Shown here piece after piece: positions 1-12,717 of a stretch of 64,000 nucleotides of DNA; position 1 is the stretch's first letter; the number at the start of each line of letters is the position of its first letter. Under the pieces are notes generated by a model. The model was not told where the DNA came from. It did no database searches and saw only the letters and a program-made list of their open reading frames with translations. Source of the DNA: Rhabditoides inermis (taxonomy: Eukaryota > Nematoda > Chromadorea > Rhabditida > Rhabditidae); the NCBI GenBank assembly GCA_963966185.1, contig CAWZYM010000190.1, positions 438,311 to 502,310 of the forward strand. The letters are read 5' to 3'. The position numbers were made by a program, and so were the translations under genes.

Positions 1-3000
1 CAAAGTAAGCATCATTTGCATGTCAGGGAGAGAGAATGGAGTGCTGCGAACAAACTGGAAAACGGGTTGGTGAAACGGATCACTTTATTTTATACGGGCA
101 GGAGTGGTCTGATTAAGTTTGTGATTTGTATTTAATTTGAATTTTCCAATCCAGTACGACAAAGTAAGCATCATTTGCATGTCCGGGAGAGAGAATGGAG
201 TGCTGCGAACACACTGGAAAGCGGGTTGGTGAAACTGATCACTTTATTTTATACGGGCAGGAGTGGTCTGAATAAGTTTGTGATTTGTATTTAATTTGAA
301 TTTTCCAATCCAGTACGACAAAGTAAGCATCATTTGCATGTCCGGGAGAGATAACGGAGTGCTGCGAACAAACTGGAAAGCGGGTTGGTGAAACTGATCA
401 CTTTATTTTATACGGGCAGGAGTGGTCTGAATAAGTTTGTGATTTGTATTTAATTTGAATTTTCCAATCCAGTACGACAAAGAAAGCATCATTTGCATGT
501 CAGGGAGAGAGAATGGAGTGCTGCGAACAAACTGGAAAGCGGGTTGGTGAAACGGATCACTTTATTTTATACGGGCAGGAGTGGTCTGAATAAGTTTGTG
601 ATTTTTATTTAATTTGAATTTTCCAATCCAGTACGACAAAGTAAGCATCATTTGCATGTCCGGAAGAGATAATGGAGTGCCGCGAACAAACTGGAAAGCG
701 GGTTGGTGAAACTGATCACTTTATTTTATACGGGCAGGAGTGGTCTGAATAAGTTTGTGATTTGTATTTAATTTGAATTTTCCAATCCAGTACGACAAAG
801 TAAGCATAATTTGCATGTCCGGGAGAGAGAATGGAGTGCTGCGAACAAACTGGAAAGCGGGTTGGTGAAACTGATCACTTTATTTTATACGGGCAGGAGT
901 GGTCTGAATAAGTTTGTGATTTGTTTTTAGTTTGAATTTTCCAATCCAGTACGACAAAGTAAGCATCATTTGCATGTCAGGGAGAGAGAATGAAGTGCTG
1001 CGAACAAACTGGAAAGCGGGTTGGTGAAACGGATCACTTTATTTTATACGGGCAGGAGTGGTCTGAATAAGTTTGTGAATAGTATTTAATTTGAATTTTC
1101 CAATCCAGTACGACAAAGTGAGCATCATTTGCATGTCAGGGAGAGAGAATGGAGTGCTGCGAACAAACTGGAAAGCGGGTTGGTGAAACGGATCACTTAT
1201 TTTTATACGGGCAGTAGTGGTCTGAATAAGTTTGTGATTTGTATTTAATTTGAATTTTCCAATCCAGTACGACAAAGTAAGCATCATTTGCATGTCAGGG
1301 AGAGAGAATGGAGTGCTGCGAACAAACTGGAAAGCGGGTTAGTGAAACTGATCACTTTATTTTATACGAACAGGAGTGGTCTGAATAAGTTTGTGATTTG
1401 TATTTAATTTGAATTTTCCAATCCAGTACGACAAAGTAAGCATCATTTGCATGTCAGGGAGAGAGAATGGAGTGCTGCGAACAAACTGGAAAGCGGGTTG
1501 GTGAAACTGATCACTTTATTTTTATACGGGCAGGAGTGGTCTGAATAAGTTTGTGACTTGTATTTTATTTGAATTTTCCAATCCAGTACGACAAAGTAAG
1601 CATCATTTGCATGTCCGAAAGAGATAATGGAGTGCTGCGAACAATCTGGAAAGCGAGTTGGTGAAACTGATCACTTTATTTTATACGGGCAGGAGTGGTC
1701 TGAATAAGTTTGTGAATTGTATTTAATTTGAATTTTCCAATCCAGTACGACAAAGTGAGCATCATTTGCATGTCAGGGAGAGAGAATGGAGTGCTGCGAA
1801 CAAACTGGAAAGCGGGTTGGTGAAACGGATCACTTATTTTTATACGGGCAGTAGTGGTCTGAATAAGTTCGTGATTTGTATTTAATTTGAATTTTCCAAT
1901 CCAGTACGACAAAGTAAGCATCATTTGCATGTCAGGGAGAGAGAATGGAGTGCTGCGAACAAACTGGAAAGCGGGTTAGTGAAACGGATCACTTATTTTT
2001 ATACGGGCAGTAGTGGTCTGAATAAGTTCGTGATTTGTATTTAATTTGAATTTTCCAATCCAGTACGACAAAGTAAGCATCATTTGCATGTCAGGGAGAG
2101 AAAATGGAGTGCTGCAAACAAACTGGAAAGCGGGTTGGTGAAACGGATCATTTTATTTTATACGGGCAGGAGTGGTCTGAATAAGTTTGTGATTTGTATT
2201 TAATTTGAATTTTCCAATCCAGTACGACAAACTAAGCATCATTTGCATGTCCGGGAGAGAGAATGGAGTGCTGCGAACAAACTGGAAAGCGGGTTGGTGA
2301 AACGGATCATTTTATTTTATACGGGCAGGAGTGGTCTGAATAAGTTTGTGATTTGTAATTAATTTGAACTTTCCAATCCAGTACGACAAAGTAAACATCA
2401 TTTGCATGTCAGGGAGAGAGAATGGAGTGCTGCGAACAAACTGGAAAGCGGGTTGGTGAAACTGATCACTTTATTTTTATACGGGCAGGAGTGGTCTGAA
2501 TAAGTTTGTGACTTGTATTTTATTTGAATTTTCCAATCCAGTACGACAAAGTAAGCATCATTTGCATGTCCGGAAGAGATAATGGAGTGCTGCGAACAAA
2601 CTTGAAAGCGAGTTGGTGAAACTGATCACTTTATTTTATACGGGCAGGAGTGGTCTGAATAAGTTTGTGATTTGTATTTAATTTGAATTTTCCAATCCAG
2701 TACGACAAAGTAAGCATAATTTGCATGTCCGGGAGAGAGAATGGAGTGCTGCGAACAAACTGGAAAGCGGGTTGGTGAAACTGATCACTTTATTTTATAC
2801 GGGCAGGAGTGGTCTGAATAAGTTTGTGATTTGTATTTTATTTGAATTTTCCAATCCAGTACGACAAAGTAAGCATCATTTGCATGTCAGGGAGAGAAAT
2901 TGGAGTGCTGCGAACAAACTGGAAAGCGGGTTGGTGTAACTGATCACTTTATTTTATACGGGCAGGAGTGGTCTGAATAAGTTTGTGATTTGTATTTAAT

Positions 3001-6000
3001 TTGATTTTTCCAATCCAGTACGACAAAGTAAGCATCATTTGCATTTCAGGGAGAGAGAATGAAGTGCTGCGAACAAACTGGAAAGCGGGTTGGTGAAACT
3101 GATCACTTTATTTTATACGGGCAGGAGTGGTCTGAATAAGTTTGTGATTTGTATTTAATTTGAATTTTCCAATCCAGTACGACAAACTAAGCATCATTTG
3201 CATGTCCGGGAGAGAGAATGGAGTGCTGCGAACACACTGGAAAGCGGGTTGGTGAAACTGATCACTTTATTTTATACGGGCAGGAGTGGTCTGAATAAGT
3301 TTGTGATTTGTATTTAATTTGAATTTTCCAATCCAGTACGACAAAGTAAGCATCATTTGCATGTCCGGGAGAGATAACGGAGTGCTGCGAACAAACTGGA
3401 AAGCGGGTTGGTGAAACTGATCACTTTATTTTATACGGGCAGGAGTGGTCTGAATAAGATTGTGATTTGTATTTAATTTGAATTTTCCAATCCAGTACGA
3501 CAAAGAAAGCATCATTTGCATGTCAGGGAGAGAGAATGGAGTGCTGCGAACAAACTGGAAAGCGGGTTGGTGAAACGGATCACTTTATTTTATACGGGCA
3601 GGAGTGGTCTGAATAAGTTTGTGATTTGTATTTAATTTGAATTTTCCAATCCAGTACGACAAAGTAAGCATCATTTGCATGTCCGGAAGAGATAATGGAG
3701 TGCCGCGAACAAACTGGAAAGCGGGTTGGTGAAACTGATCACTTTATTTTATACGGGCAGGAGTGGTCTGAATAAGTTTGTGATTTGTATTTAATTTGAA
3801 TTTTCCAATCCAGTACGACAAAGTAAGCATAATTTGCATGTCCGGGAGAGAGAATGGAGTGCTGCGAACAAACTGGAAAGCGGGTTGGTGAAACTGATCA
3901 CTTTATTTTATACGGGCAGGAGTGGTCTGAATAAGTTTGTGATTTGTTTTTAGTTTGAATTTTCCAATCCAGTACGACAAAGTAAGCATCATTTGCATGT
4001 CAGGGAGAGAGAATGAAGTGCTGCGAACAAACTGGAAAGCGGGTTGGTGAAACGGATCACTTTATTTTATACGGGCAGGAGTGGTCTGAATAAGTTTGTG
4101 AATAGTATTTAATTTGAATTTTCCAATCCAGTACGACAAAGTGAGCATCATTTGCATGTCAGGGAGAGAGAATGGAGTGCTGCGAACAAACTGGAAAGCG
4201 GGTTGGTGAAACGGATCACTTATTTTTATACGGGCAGTAGTGGTCTGAATAAGTTTGTGATTTGTATTTAATTTGAATTTTCCAATCCAGTACGACAAAG
4301 TAAGCATCATTTGCATGTCAGGGAGAGAGAATGGAGTGCTGCGAACAAACTGGAAAGCGGGTTAGTGAAACTGATCACTTTATTTTATACGAACAGGAGT
4401 GGTCTGAATAAGTTTGTGATTTGTATTTAATTTGAATTTTCCAATCCAGTACGACAAAGTAAGCATCATTTGCATGTCAGGGAGAGAGAATGGAGTGCTG
4501 CGAACAAACTGGAAAGCGGGTTGGTGAAACTGATCACTTTATTTTTATACGGGCAGGAGTGGTCTGAATAAGTTTGTGACTTGTATTTTATTTGAATTTT
4601 CCAATCCAGTACGACAAAGTAAGCATCATTTGCATGTCCGAAAGAGATAATGGAGTGCTGCGAACAATCTGGAAAGCGAGTTGGTGAAACTGATCACTTT
4701 ATTTTATACGGGCAGGAGTGGTCTGAATAAGTTTGTGAATTGTATTTAATTTGAATTTTCCAATCCAGTACGACAAAGTGAGCATCATTTGCATGTCAGG
4801 GAGAGAGAATGGAGTGCTGCGAACAAACTGGAAAGCGGGTTGGTGAAACGGATCACTTATTTTTATACGGGCAGTAGTGGTCTGAATAAGTTCGTGATTT
4901 GTATTTAATTTGAATTTTCCAATCCAGTACGACAAAGTAAGCATCATTTGCATGTCAGGGAGAGAGAATGGAGTGCTGCGAACAAACTGGAAAGCGGGTT
5001 AGTGAAACGGATCACTTATTTTTATACGGGCAGTAGTGGTCTGAATAAGTTCGTGATTTGTATTTAATTTGAATTTTCCAATCCAGTACGACAAAGTAAG
5101 CATCATTTGCATGTCAGGGAGAGAAAATGGAGTGCTGCAAACAAACTGGAAAGCGGGTTGGTGAAACGGATCATTTTATTTTATACGGGCAGGAGTGGTC
5201 TGAATAAGTTTGTGATTTGTATTTAATTTGAATTTTCCAATCCAGTACGACAAACTAAGCATCATTTGCATGTCCGGGAGAGAGAATGGAGTGCTGCGAA
5301 CAAACTGGAAAGCGGGTTGGTGAAACGGATCATTTTATTTTATACGGGCAGGAGTGGTCTGAATAAGTTTGTGATTTGTAATTAATTTGAACTTTCCAAT
5401 CCAGTACGACAAAGTAAACATCATTTGCATGTCAGGGAGAGAGAATGGAGTGCTGCGAACAAACTGGAAAGCGGGTTGGTGAAACTGATCACTTTATTTT
5501 TATACGGGCAGGAGTGGTCTGAATAAGTTTGTGACTTGTATTTTATTTGAATTTTCCAATCCAGTACGACAAAGTAAGCATCATTTGCATGTCCGGAAGA
5601 GATAATGGAGTGCTGCGAACAAACTTGAAAGCGAGTTGGTGAAACTGATCACTTTATTTTATACGGGCAGGAGTGGTCTGAATAAGTTTGTGATTTGTAT
5701 TTAATTTGAATTTTCCAATCCAGTACGACAAAGTAAGCATAATTTGCATGTCCGGGAGAGAGAATGGAGTGCTGCGAACAAACTGGAAAGCGGGTTGGTG
5801 AAACTGATCACTTTATTTTATACGGGCAGGAGTGGTCTGAATAAGTTTGTGATTTGTATTTTATTTGAATTTTCCAATCCAGTACGACAAAGTAAGCATC
5901 ATTTGCATGTCAGGGAGAGAAATTGGAGTGCTGCGAACAAACTGGAAAGCGGGTTGGTGTAACTGATCACTTTATTTTATACGGGCAGGAGTGGTCTGAA

Positions 6001-9000
6001 TAAGTTTGTGATTTGTATTTAATTTGATTTTTCCAATCCAGTACGACAAAGTAAGCATCATTTGCATTTCAGGGAGAGAGAATGAAGTGCTGCGAACAAA
6101 CTGGAAAGCGGGTTGGTGAAACTGATCACTTTATTTTATACGGGCAGGAGTGGTCTGAATAAGTTTGTGATTTGTATTTTATTTTATTTTTCCAATCCAG
6201 TACGACAAAGTAAGCATCATTTGCATTTCAGGGAGAGAGAATGGAGTGCTGCGAACAAACTGGAAAGCGGGTTGGTGAAACGGATCACTTTATTTTATAC
6301 GGGCAGGAGTGGTCTGAATAAGTTTGTGATTTGTATTTAATTTGAATTTTCCAATCCAGTACGACAAAGTAAGCATCATTTGCATGTCAGGGAGAGAGAA
6401 TGGAGTGCTGCGAACAAACTGGAAAGCGGGTTGGTGAAACGGATCACTTTATTTTATACGGGCAGGAGTGGTCTGAATAAGTTTGTGATTTGTATTTAAT
6501 TTGAATTTTCCAATCCAGTACGACAAAGTAAGCATCATTTGCATGTCAGGGAGAGAGAATGGAGTGCTGCGAACAAACTGGAAAGCGGGTTGGTGAAACG
6601 GATCACTTTATTTTATACGGGCAGGAGTGGTCTGAATAAGTTTGTGAATTGTATTTAATTTGAATTTTCCAATCCAGTACGACAAAGTAAGCATCATTTG
6701 CATGTCAGGGAGAGAGAATGGAGTGCTGCGAACAAACTGGAAAGCGGGTTGGTGAAACGGATCACTTTAGTTTATACGAACAGGAGTAGTCTGAATAAGT
6801 TTGTGATTTGTATTTAATTTGAATTTTCCAATCCAGTACGACAAAGTAAGCATAATTTGCATGTCCGGGAGAGAGAATGGAGTGCTGCGAACAAACTGGA
6901 AAGCGGGTTGGTGAAACGGATCACTTTATTTTATACGGGCAGGAGTGGTTTGAATAAGTTTGTGATTTGTATTTAATTTGAATTTTCCAATCCAGTACGA
7001 CAAAGTTAGCATCATTTGCATGTCAGGGAGAGAGAATGGAGTGCTGCGAACAAACTGGAAAGCGGGTTGGTGAAACGGATCACTTTATTTTCTACGGGCA
7101 GGAGTGGTCTGAATAAGTTTGTGATTTGTATTTAATTTGAATTTTCCAATCCAGTACGACAAAGTAAGCATAATTTGCATGTCCGGGAGAGAGAATGGAG
7201 TGCTGCGAACAAACTGGAAAGCGGGTTGGTGAAACGGATCACTTTATTTTATACGGGCAGGAGTGGTCTGAATAAGTTTGTGATTTGTATTTAATTTGAA
7301 TTTTCCAATCCAGTACGACAAAGTAAGCATCATTTGCATGTCAGGGAGAGAGAATGGAGTGCTGCGAACAAACTGGAAAGCGGGTTGGTGAAACTGATCA
7401 CTTTATTTTCTACGGGCAGGAGTGGTCTGAATAAGTTTGTGATTTGTATTTAATTTGAATTTTCCAACCCAGTACGACAAAGTGAGCATCATTTGCATGT
7501 CCGGGAGAGAGAATGGAGTGCCGCGAACAAACTGGAAAGCGGGTTGGTGAAACTGATCACTTTATTTTATACGGGCAGGAGTGGTCTGAATAAGTTTGTG
7601 ATTTGTATTTAATTTGAATTTTCCAATCCAGTACGACAAAGTAAGCATCATTTGCATGTCAGGGAGAGAGAATGGGGTGCTGCGAACAAACTGGAAAGCG
7701 GGTTGGTGAAACGGATCACTTTATTTTATACGGGCAGGAGTGGTCTGAATAAGTTTGTGATTTGTATTTAATTTGAATTTTCCAATCCAGTACGACAAAG
7801 TAAGCATCATTTGCATGTCCGGGAGAGAGAATGGAGTGCCGCGAACAAACTGGAAAGCGGGTTGGTGAAACTGATCACTTTATTTTATACGGGCAGGAGT
7901 GGTCTGAATAAGTTTGTGATTTGTATTCTATTTGAATTTTCCAATCCAGTACGACAAAGTGAGCATCATTTGCATGTCCGGGAGAGAGAATGGAGTGCCG
8001 CGAACAAACTGGAAAGCGGGTTGGTGAAACTGATCACTTTATTTTATACGGGCAGGAGTGGTCTGAATAAGTTTGTGATTTGTATTTAATTTGAATTTTC
8101 CAATCCAGTACGACAAAGTAAGCATAATTTGCATGTCCGGGAGAAAGAATGGAGTGCTGCGAACAAACTGGAAAGCGGGTTGGTGAAACGGATCACTTTA
8201 TTTTATACGGGCAGGAGTGGTCTGAATAAGTTTGTGATTTGTATTTAATTTGAATTTTCCAATCCAGTACGACAAAGTAAGCATAATTTGCATGTCCGGG
8301 AGAGAGAATGGAGTGCTGCGAACAAACTGGAAAGCGGGTTGGTGAAACGGATCACTTTATTTTATACGGGCAGGAGTGGTCTGAATAAGTTTGTGATTTG
8401 TATTTAATTTGAATTTTCCAATCCAGTACGACAAAGTAAGCATCATTTGCATGTCAGGGAGAGAGAATGGAGTGCTGCGAACAAACTGGAAAACGGGTTG
8501 GTGAAACGGATCACTTTATTTTATACGGGCAGGAGTGGTCTGATTAAGTTTGTGATTTGTATTTAATTTGAATTTTCCAATCCAGTACGACAAAGTAAGC
8601 ATCATTTGCATGTCCGGGAGAGAGAATGGAGTGCTGCGAACACACTGGAAAGCGGGTTGGTGAAACTGATCACTTTATTTTATACGGGCAGGAGTGGTCT
8701 GAATAAGTTTGTGATTTGTATTTAATTTGAATTTTCCAATCCAGTACGACAAAGTAAGCATCATTTGCATGTCCGGGAGAGATAACGGAGTGCTGCGAAC
8801 AAACTGGAAGCGGGTTGGTGAAACTGATCACTTTATTTTATACGGGCAGGAGTGGTCTGAATAAGTTTGTGATTTGTATTTAATTTGAATTTTCCAATCC
8901 AGTACGACAAAGAAAGCATCATTTGCATGTCAGGGAGAGAGAATGGAGTGCTGCGAACAAACTGGAAAGCGGGTTGGTGAAACGGATCACTTTATTTTAT

Positions 9001-9815
9001 ACGGGCAGGAGTGGTCTGAATAAGTTTGTGATTTGTATTTAATTTGAATTTTCCAATCCAGTACGACAAAGTAAGCATCATTTGCATGTCCGGGAGAGAT
9101 AATGGAGTGCTGCGAACAAACTGGAAAGCGGGTTGGGGAAACTGATCACTTTATTTTATACGGGCAGGAGTGGTCTGAATAAGTTTGTGATTTGTATTTA
9201 ATTTGAATTTTCCAATCCAGTACGACAAAGTAAGCATAATTTGCATGTCCGGGAGAGAGAATGGAGTGCTGCGAACAAACTGGAAAGCGGGTTGGTGAAA
9301 CTGATCACTTTATTTTATACGGGCAGGAGTGGTCTGAATAAGTTTGTGATTTGTTTTTAGTTTGAATTTTCCAATCCAGTACGACAAAGTAAGCATCATT
9401 TGCATGTCAGGGAGAGAGAATGAAGTGCTGCGAACAAACTGGAAAGCGGGTTGGTGAAACGGATCACTTTATTTTATACGGGCAGGAGTGGTCTGAATAA
9501 GTTTGTGAATAGTATTTAATTTGAATTTTCCAATCCAGTACGACAAAGTGAGCATCATTTGCATGTCAGGGAGAGAGAATGGAGTGCTGCGAACAAACTG
9601 GAAAGCGGGTTGGTGAAACGGATCACTTATTTTTATACGGGCAGTAGTGGTCTGAATAAGTTTGTGATTTGTATTTAATTTGAATTTTCCAATCCAGTAC
9701 GACAAAGTAAGCATCATTTGCATGTCAGGGAGAGAGAATGGAGTGCTGCGAACAAACTGGAAAGCGGGTTAGTGAAACTTATCACTTTATTTTATACGAA
9801 CAGGAGTGGTCTGAA
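1..9815. repeat. 159-bp tandem satellite array, about 62 monomers
   Basis: A direct tandem repeat with a period of 159 bp: the start motif CAAAGTAAGCATC recurs at 1, 160, 319 and onward. Monomers differ by scattered substitutions and rare 1-2 bp indels. Each carries (T/C)ATTTGCATGTC, an inverted POU octamer core, followed by GGGAGAGA and an AT-rich tail. Because 159 is divisible by 3, open frames can run across monomers where the usual TAA is mutated, which explains several 70-90 codon open frames on both strands; none looks like a gene. The array begins before the window and stops inside a monomer at 9815, where a Helitron-like unit is inserted. I see no other gene or element in it. Confidence 0.97.
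160..6190. repeat. higher-order repeat: two copies of a 3,023-bp, 19-monomer block
   Basis: Variant monomers recur 3,023 bp apart (19 x 159 plus 2 bp). Examples are the 'aacacac' variant at 160 and 3183, the 'gtgaatag' variant near 1075 and 4098, and the 'ttttagtttg' variant near 925 and 3948. The match runs from about 160/3183 to about 3167/6190, where the copies diverge. A third partial copy, 8432-9815, resembles 1-1384. This is the mark of unequal crossing-over in blocks of monomers. Confidence 0.85.
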
Positions 9816-11787
9816 TCGCCCCGGCTGGGGCTATATAAAATTTGCTATGGTCCTTGTTTGTTTGTCTGTCCGGGCACGCAGCTCAGTGACCATTGCACCA
9901 TCGAAGTTCATACTGTAAACTTAACATTGTTCTTGTTACCGCATGCAATCGTGTCTTTTTCATAAGCTTACCTCTACTTACCGTATGACTTTACTAAGAA
10001 CTTGACATAGCCTGAAAAACTTTTCACCCATATGCTCAGTCCATGTTTCAAGATACGGGTCTCATACTCTAAACTTAAAATTGGCACACTATATTGACTT
10101 GACACACGTCACTAGAACTCATTCCGATAACTCCTTATATGGGTTTATATAGAATTTCCAAAATTTCAGAGGAACATAACTCAAGACTGAAGAGACATTT
10201 CACACTCAAACTACAAACTTAAGATCAACTAATCACTCTTAACAGACACACGTTAACATAGGTTCCTATCTCATTTCCTTAAATGAGTTCACTAACAACT
10301 CGGTCCACTTCTATGTAAACCTACCTTCAAACTTCATATTTTTTCATGAAACTTGCACAGTAACATGAAACACGCGTGTTATTTACAGTTTTACAGTTTC
10401 ATTTCGAAAAAACAGTTCAAAAAAGTTTTACAGCAATTTTCATTTTCTGACAGGATCAATCACGTAAGATGCAAAACGCAAAAACCTTGAATATCTTTGT
10501 TTGTTTTGAAGACTAAAAATTCAAACTTCAGCTGATGATAGAAGACACTTGGCCGTTCACACCATTTCAATTTCAAATGAAATACTCATTCCGTTTTCAA
10601 AATATGAATATTCAAATTTTCGTAGAAATTTTACATTTTTGATCATAACTTCTTTCGTTTTCAATACTAATTTTTCAAATTTTTATGGTAGATCACTCTC
10701 TTTGACACAATCAACACAAACACGTATGCTCAACTCTATTACTGAAAATAAAAATCATATTTCATGATTCACTAGATCAACTACAATCCCTTACTATCTA
10801 AGAGTTGAGACCTGCATTTTGCAATTTAATTCATAACTCAAAAACTAATATTTAATGACAGAGATTCACATTTTTAGCTTCACTGTAGAAGGATTTGACT
10901 TTTTCAAAAAACCTCGATTTTCAACTAAATGTGGCTCATTTTTGCAGTTGAGCATATGACCGCTGACAGGATCAATCAGGTAAGATGCAAAACGTAAAAT
11001 ACAGTAGATCTAAGTTTCAACTTCTTAGAAAAACTATTTTTAATTCTCTCATTCATTTCACCAATGACACCTTAGGTCCAGAGTACCTGTCAGGTACCCT
11101 CACACCTGTCGTTGCTCACCTGTCACCTGAGATAAATTAGCATAAACATCAAATTTCACCTTAGAGACCCGTAACTTTCTTTCAGATGAGAGTTCACAAC
11201 TGGATTTTGTTATTTATTTATCACTACCGTGACACCTTTATTCATTAATTAATTTAGATTTCTATATATTTTTTGAAATTTAATTAATATTTAAAATTTC
11301 ACCTTTTTACTCAGAAATAATCTAAAATGTATAACTCGGTTAGTTTTCAAGGTAGTGGACTCATACTTGGTACAGGTAACAAGTAAATAAATACAAAATT
11401 TCAAGTTAACAAACTTACGTAAACAAGTAAACAAAAAAGTAAACAATTCCAAATCTCTTTATTTTGATATCTAATTAATACTAAACCTGCAGGAGAGTTC
11501 AAAGGTACTGTTTACAAGACAGGTAAACAAGTAAACAAAAATGTAAACAATTATAAAACTTGAGATTTCGAGGTTTGATGTGTACTAAAGCCATAGTACT
11601 CCGAAACTTGAGATTTCGATGTCTGATGTGTACTAGAGCCATAGTAGAGTTCAGATTTGAAATTTTGATGATTTGACGCGGAGAGGCGAGCGCGCCGAAG
11701 GCGCGCGAGCCTTGGAGCGCAGTGCGGCGGCGAAGCCGCCGCCACTAGCGGGCCGGAGGCGAGCGAAGCGAGCCTCCGGCCCGCTAG
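9816..11787 (+). mobile_element. non-autonomous Helitron-like unit A1 (1,972 bp)
   Basis: Starts TCGCCCCGGCTGGGG then TATATAAAATTTGCTATGG, and ends in a 43-nt hairpin closing with CTAG at 11787. The left junction lies between A9815 and T9816 of a satellite monomer that would otherwise read CTGAATAAG, so insertion was exactly at A^T with TC at the 5' end, as for Helitrons. The unit contains two copies of a CTGACAGGATCAATCA motif about 530 bp apart, clustered GTAAACA motifs, and a GC-rich tail of three hairpins. It encodes no protein I can support. It is a close relative of the units at 18168, 21036 and 23066 and of the left 1.7 kb of the large element. Confidence 0.75.
11745..11787 (+). other. 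terminal hairpin of unit A1, closing with CTAG
   Basis: A 43-nt sequence with a perfect 15-bp stem (CTAGCGGGCCGGAGG with its complement) around a GCGAAGC loop region; a C-G pair can add one more. It is preceded by two more hairpins with GAA loops, near 11690-11710 and 11720-11745. The next unit's TC follows directly. Helitrons characteristically end in a hairpin plus CTRR, though usually with about 10 nt between them; here CTAG is the base of the stem. Confidence 0.8.
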
Positions 11788-12717
11788 TCTGCCCCTGCCG
11801 GCTCCCTTAAATTTGCTATGGCGTGTGTCTGTCTGTTTGTTTGTTTGTTTGTTTGTTTGTTTGTCCAGAGGTCTCCAGCTCTATGGCGTCGACCTAGAAA
11901 CTTCTCCTTATAGGGTTAGAGTTGATATAGTCCTGTGACGCTCGCGTTTACCTGGCACCTCATTTGCATAATTCCTTATATGGGTTCACTAAGAACTCTG
12001 GACTTGTGACGTTTCTATATGAACTCTGTCAGTTTTAGACCTAGAGACTTGATACTTGGTACAAGTAACAAGTAAACAACGTCAAAATTTTTGGTAAACA
12101 ACAACAGTAAACAAGTAAACAAAGAAGTAAACAACTCCAAATCTCTTTTTAAAGGTATCTAACGTGTACTAGACCAAGTACTCAGTTCATATTTATTGTT
12201 TACAAGTCATGTAAACCAGTAAACAAATCTGTAAACAACTCAGAAATGTGTTTTAAAGATCTTCAACGTGTAGTACACAAAACACTAAGTTCGATTTTGT
12301 TGTTTATTTGAGATGTAAACAAGTAAACAATTAAGTAAACAACTCCAAATCTCATTCTAAAGGTATCTAACGTGTACTTGACCAAGTACTGAGTTCATAT
12401 TTTTTGTTTACAAATCATGTAAACAAGTAAACAAAAAGGTAAACAACGCCAAATCTCTTCTTAAAGGTGTCTAACGTGTACTAGACCAAGTACTGAGTTC
12501 AAAACTATTGTTCACAAGTGAAGTAAACAAGTAAACAAAAAGTAAACAAAGCTCAAACGTTCCATATTCAAGTAGAATCCTGTTAGAGATCTTTTTTACT
12601 TATTATCGCAGAAAGGCGAGCGCGCCGAAGGCGCGCGAGCCTTGGCGCGCAATGCGGCGGCGAAGCCGCTGCCACTAGCGGGCCGGAGGCGAGCGAAGCG
12701 AGCCTCCGGCCCGCTAG
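11788..12717 (+). mobile_element. non-autonomous Helitron-like unit B1 (930 bp)
   Basis: Begins TCTGCCCCTG then AAATTTGCTATGG, followed by a TTTG microsatellite (about 11832-11863). It carries TCATTTGCATAATTCC and about six clusters of GTAAACAAGTAAACAAA-type repeats, and ends with the same GC-rich triple hairpin and CTAG (12675-12717) as unit A1. No coding capacity is evident. Confidence 0.65.

Noticed and set aside
1039..9723. Repeated 66-92 codon open frames on both strands of the satellite
   Set aside because: They arise because the monomer length (159) is a multiple of three and some monomers have lost a stop; they span monomer joints and have no gene-like composition.
1..9815. CRISPR-like array
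   Set aside because: There are no short conserved repeats with unique spacers; the whole 159-bp unit is repeated, in a eukaryotic context.
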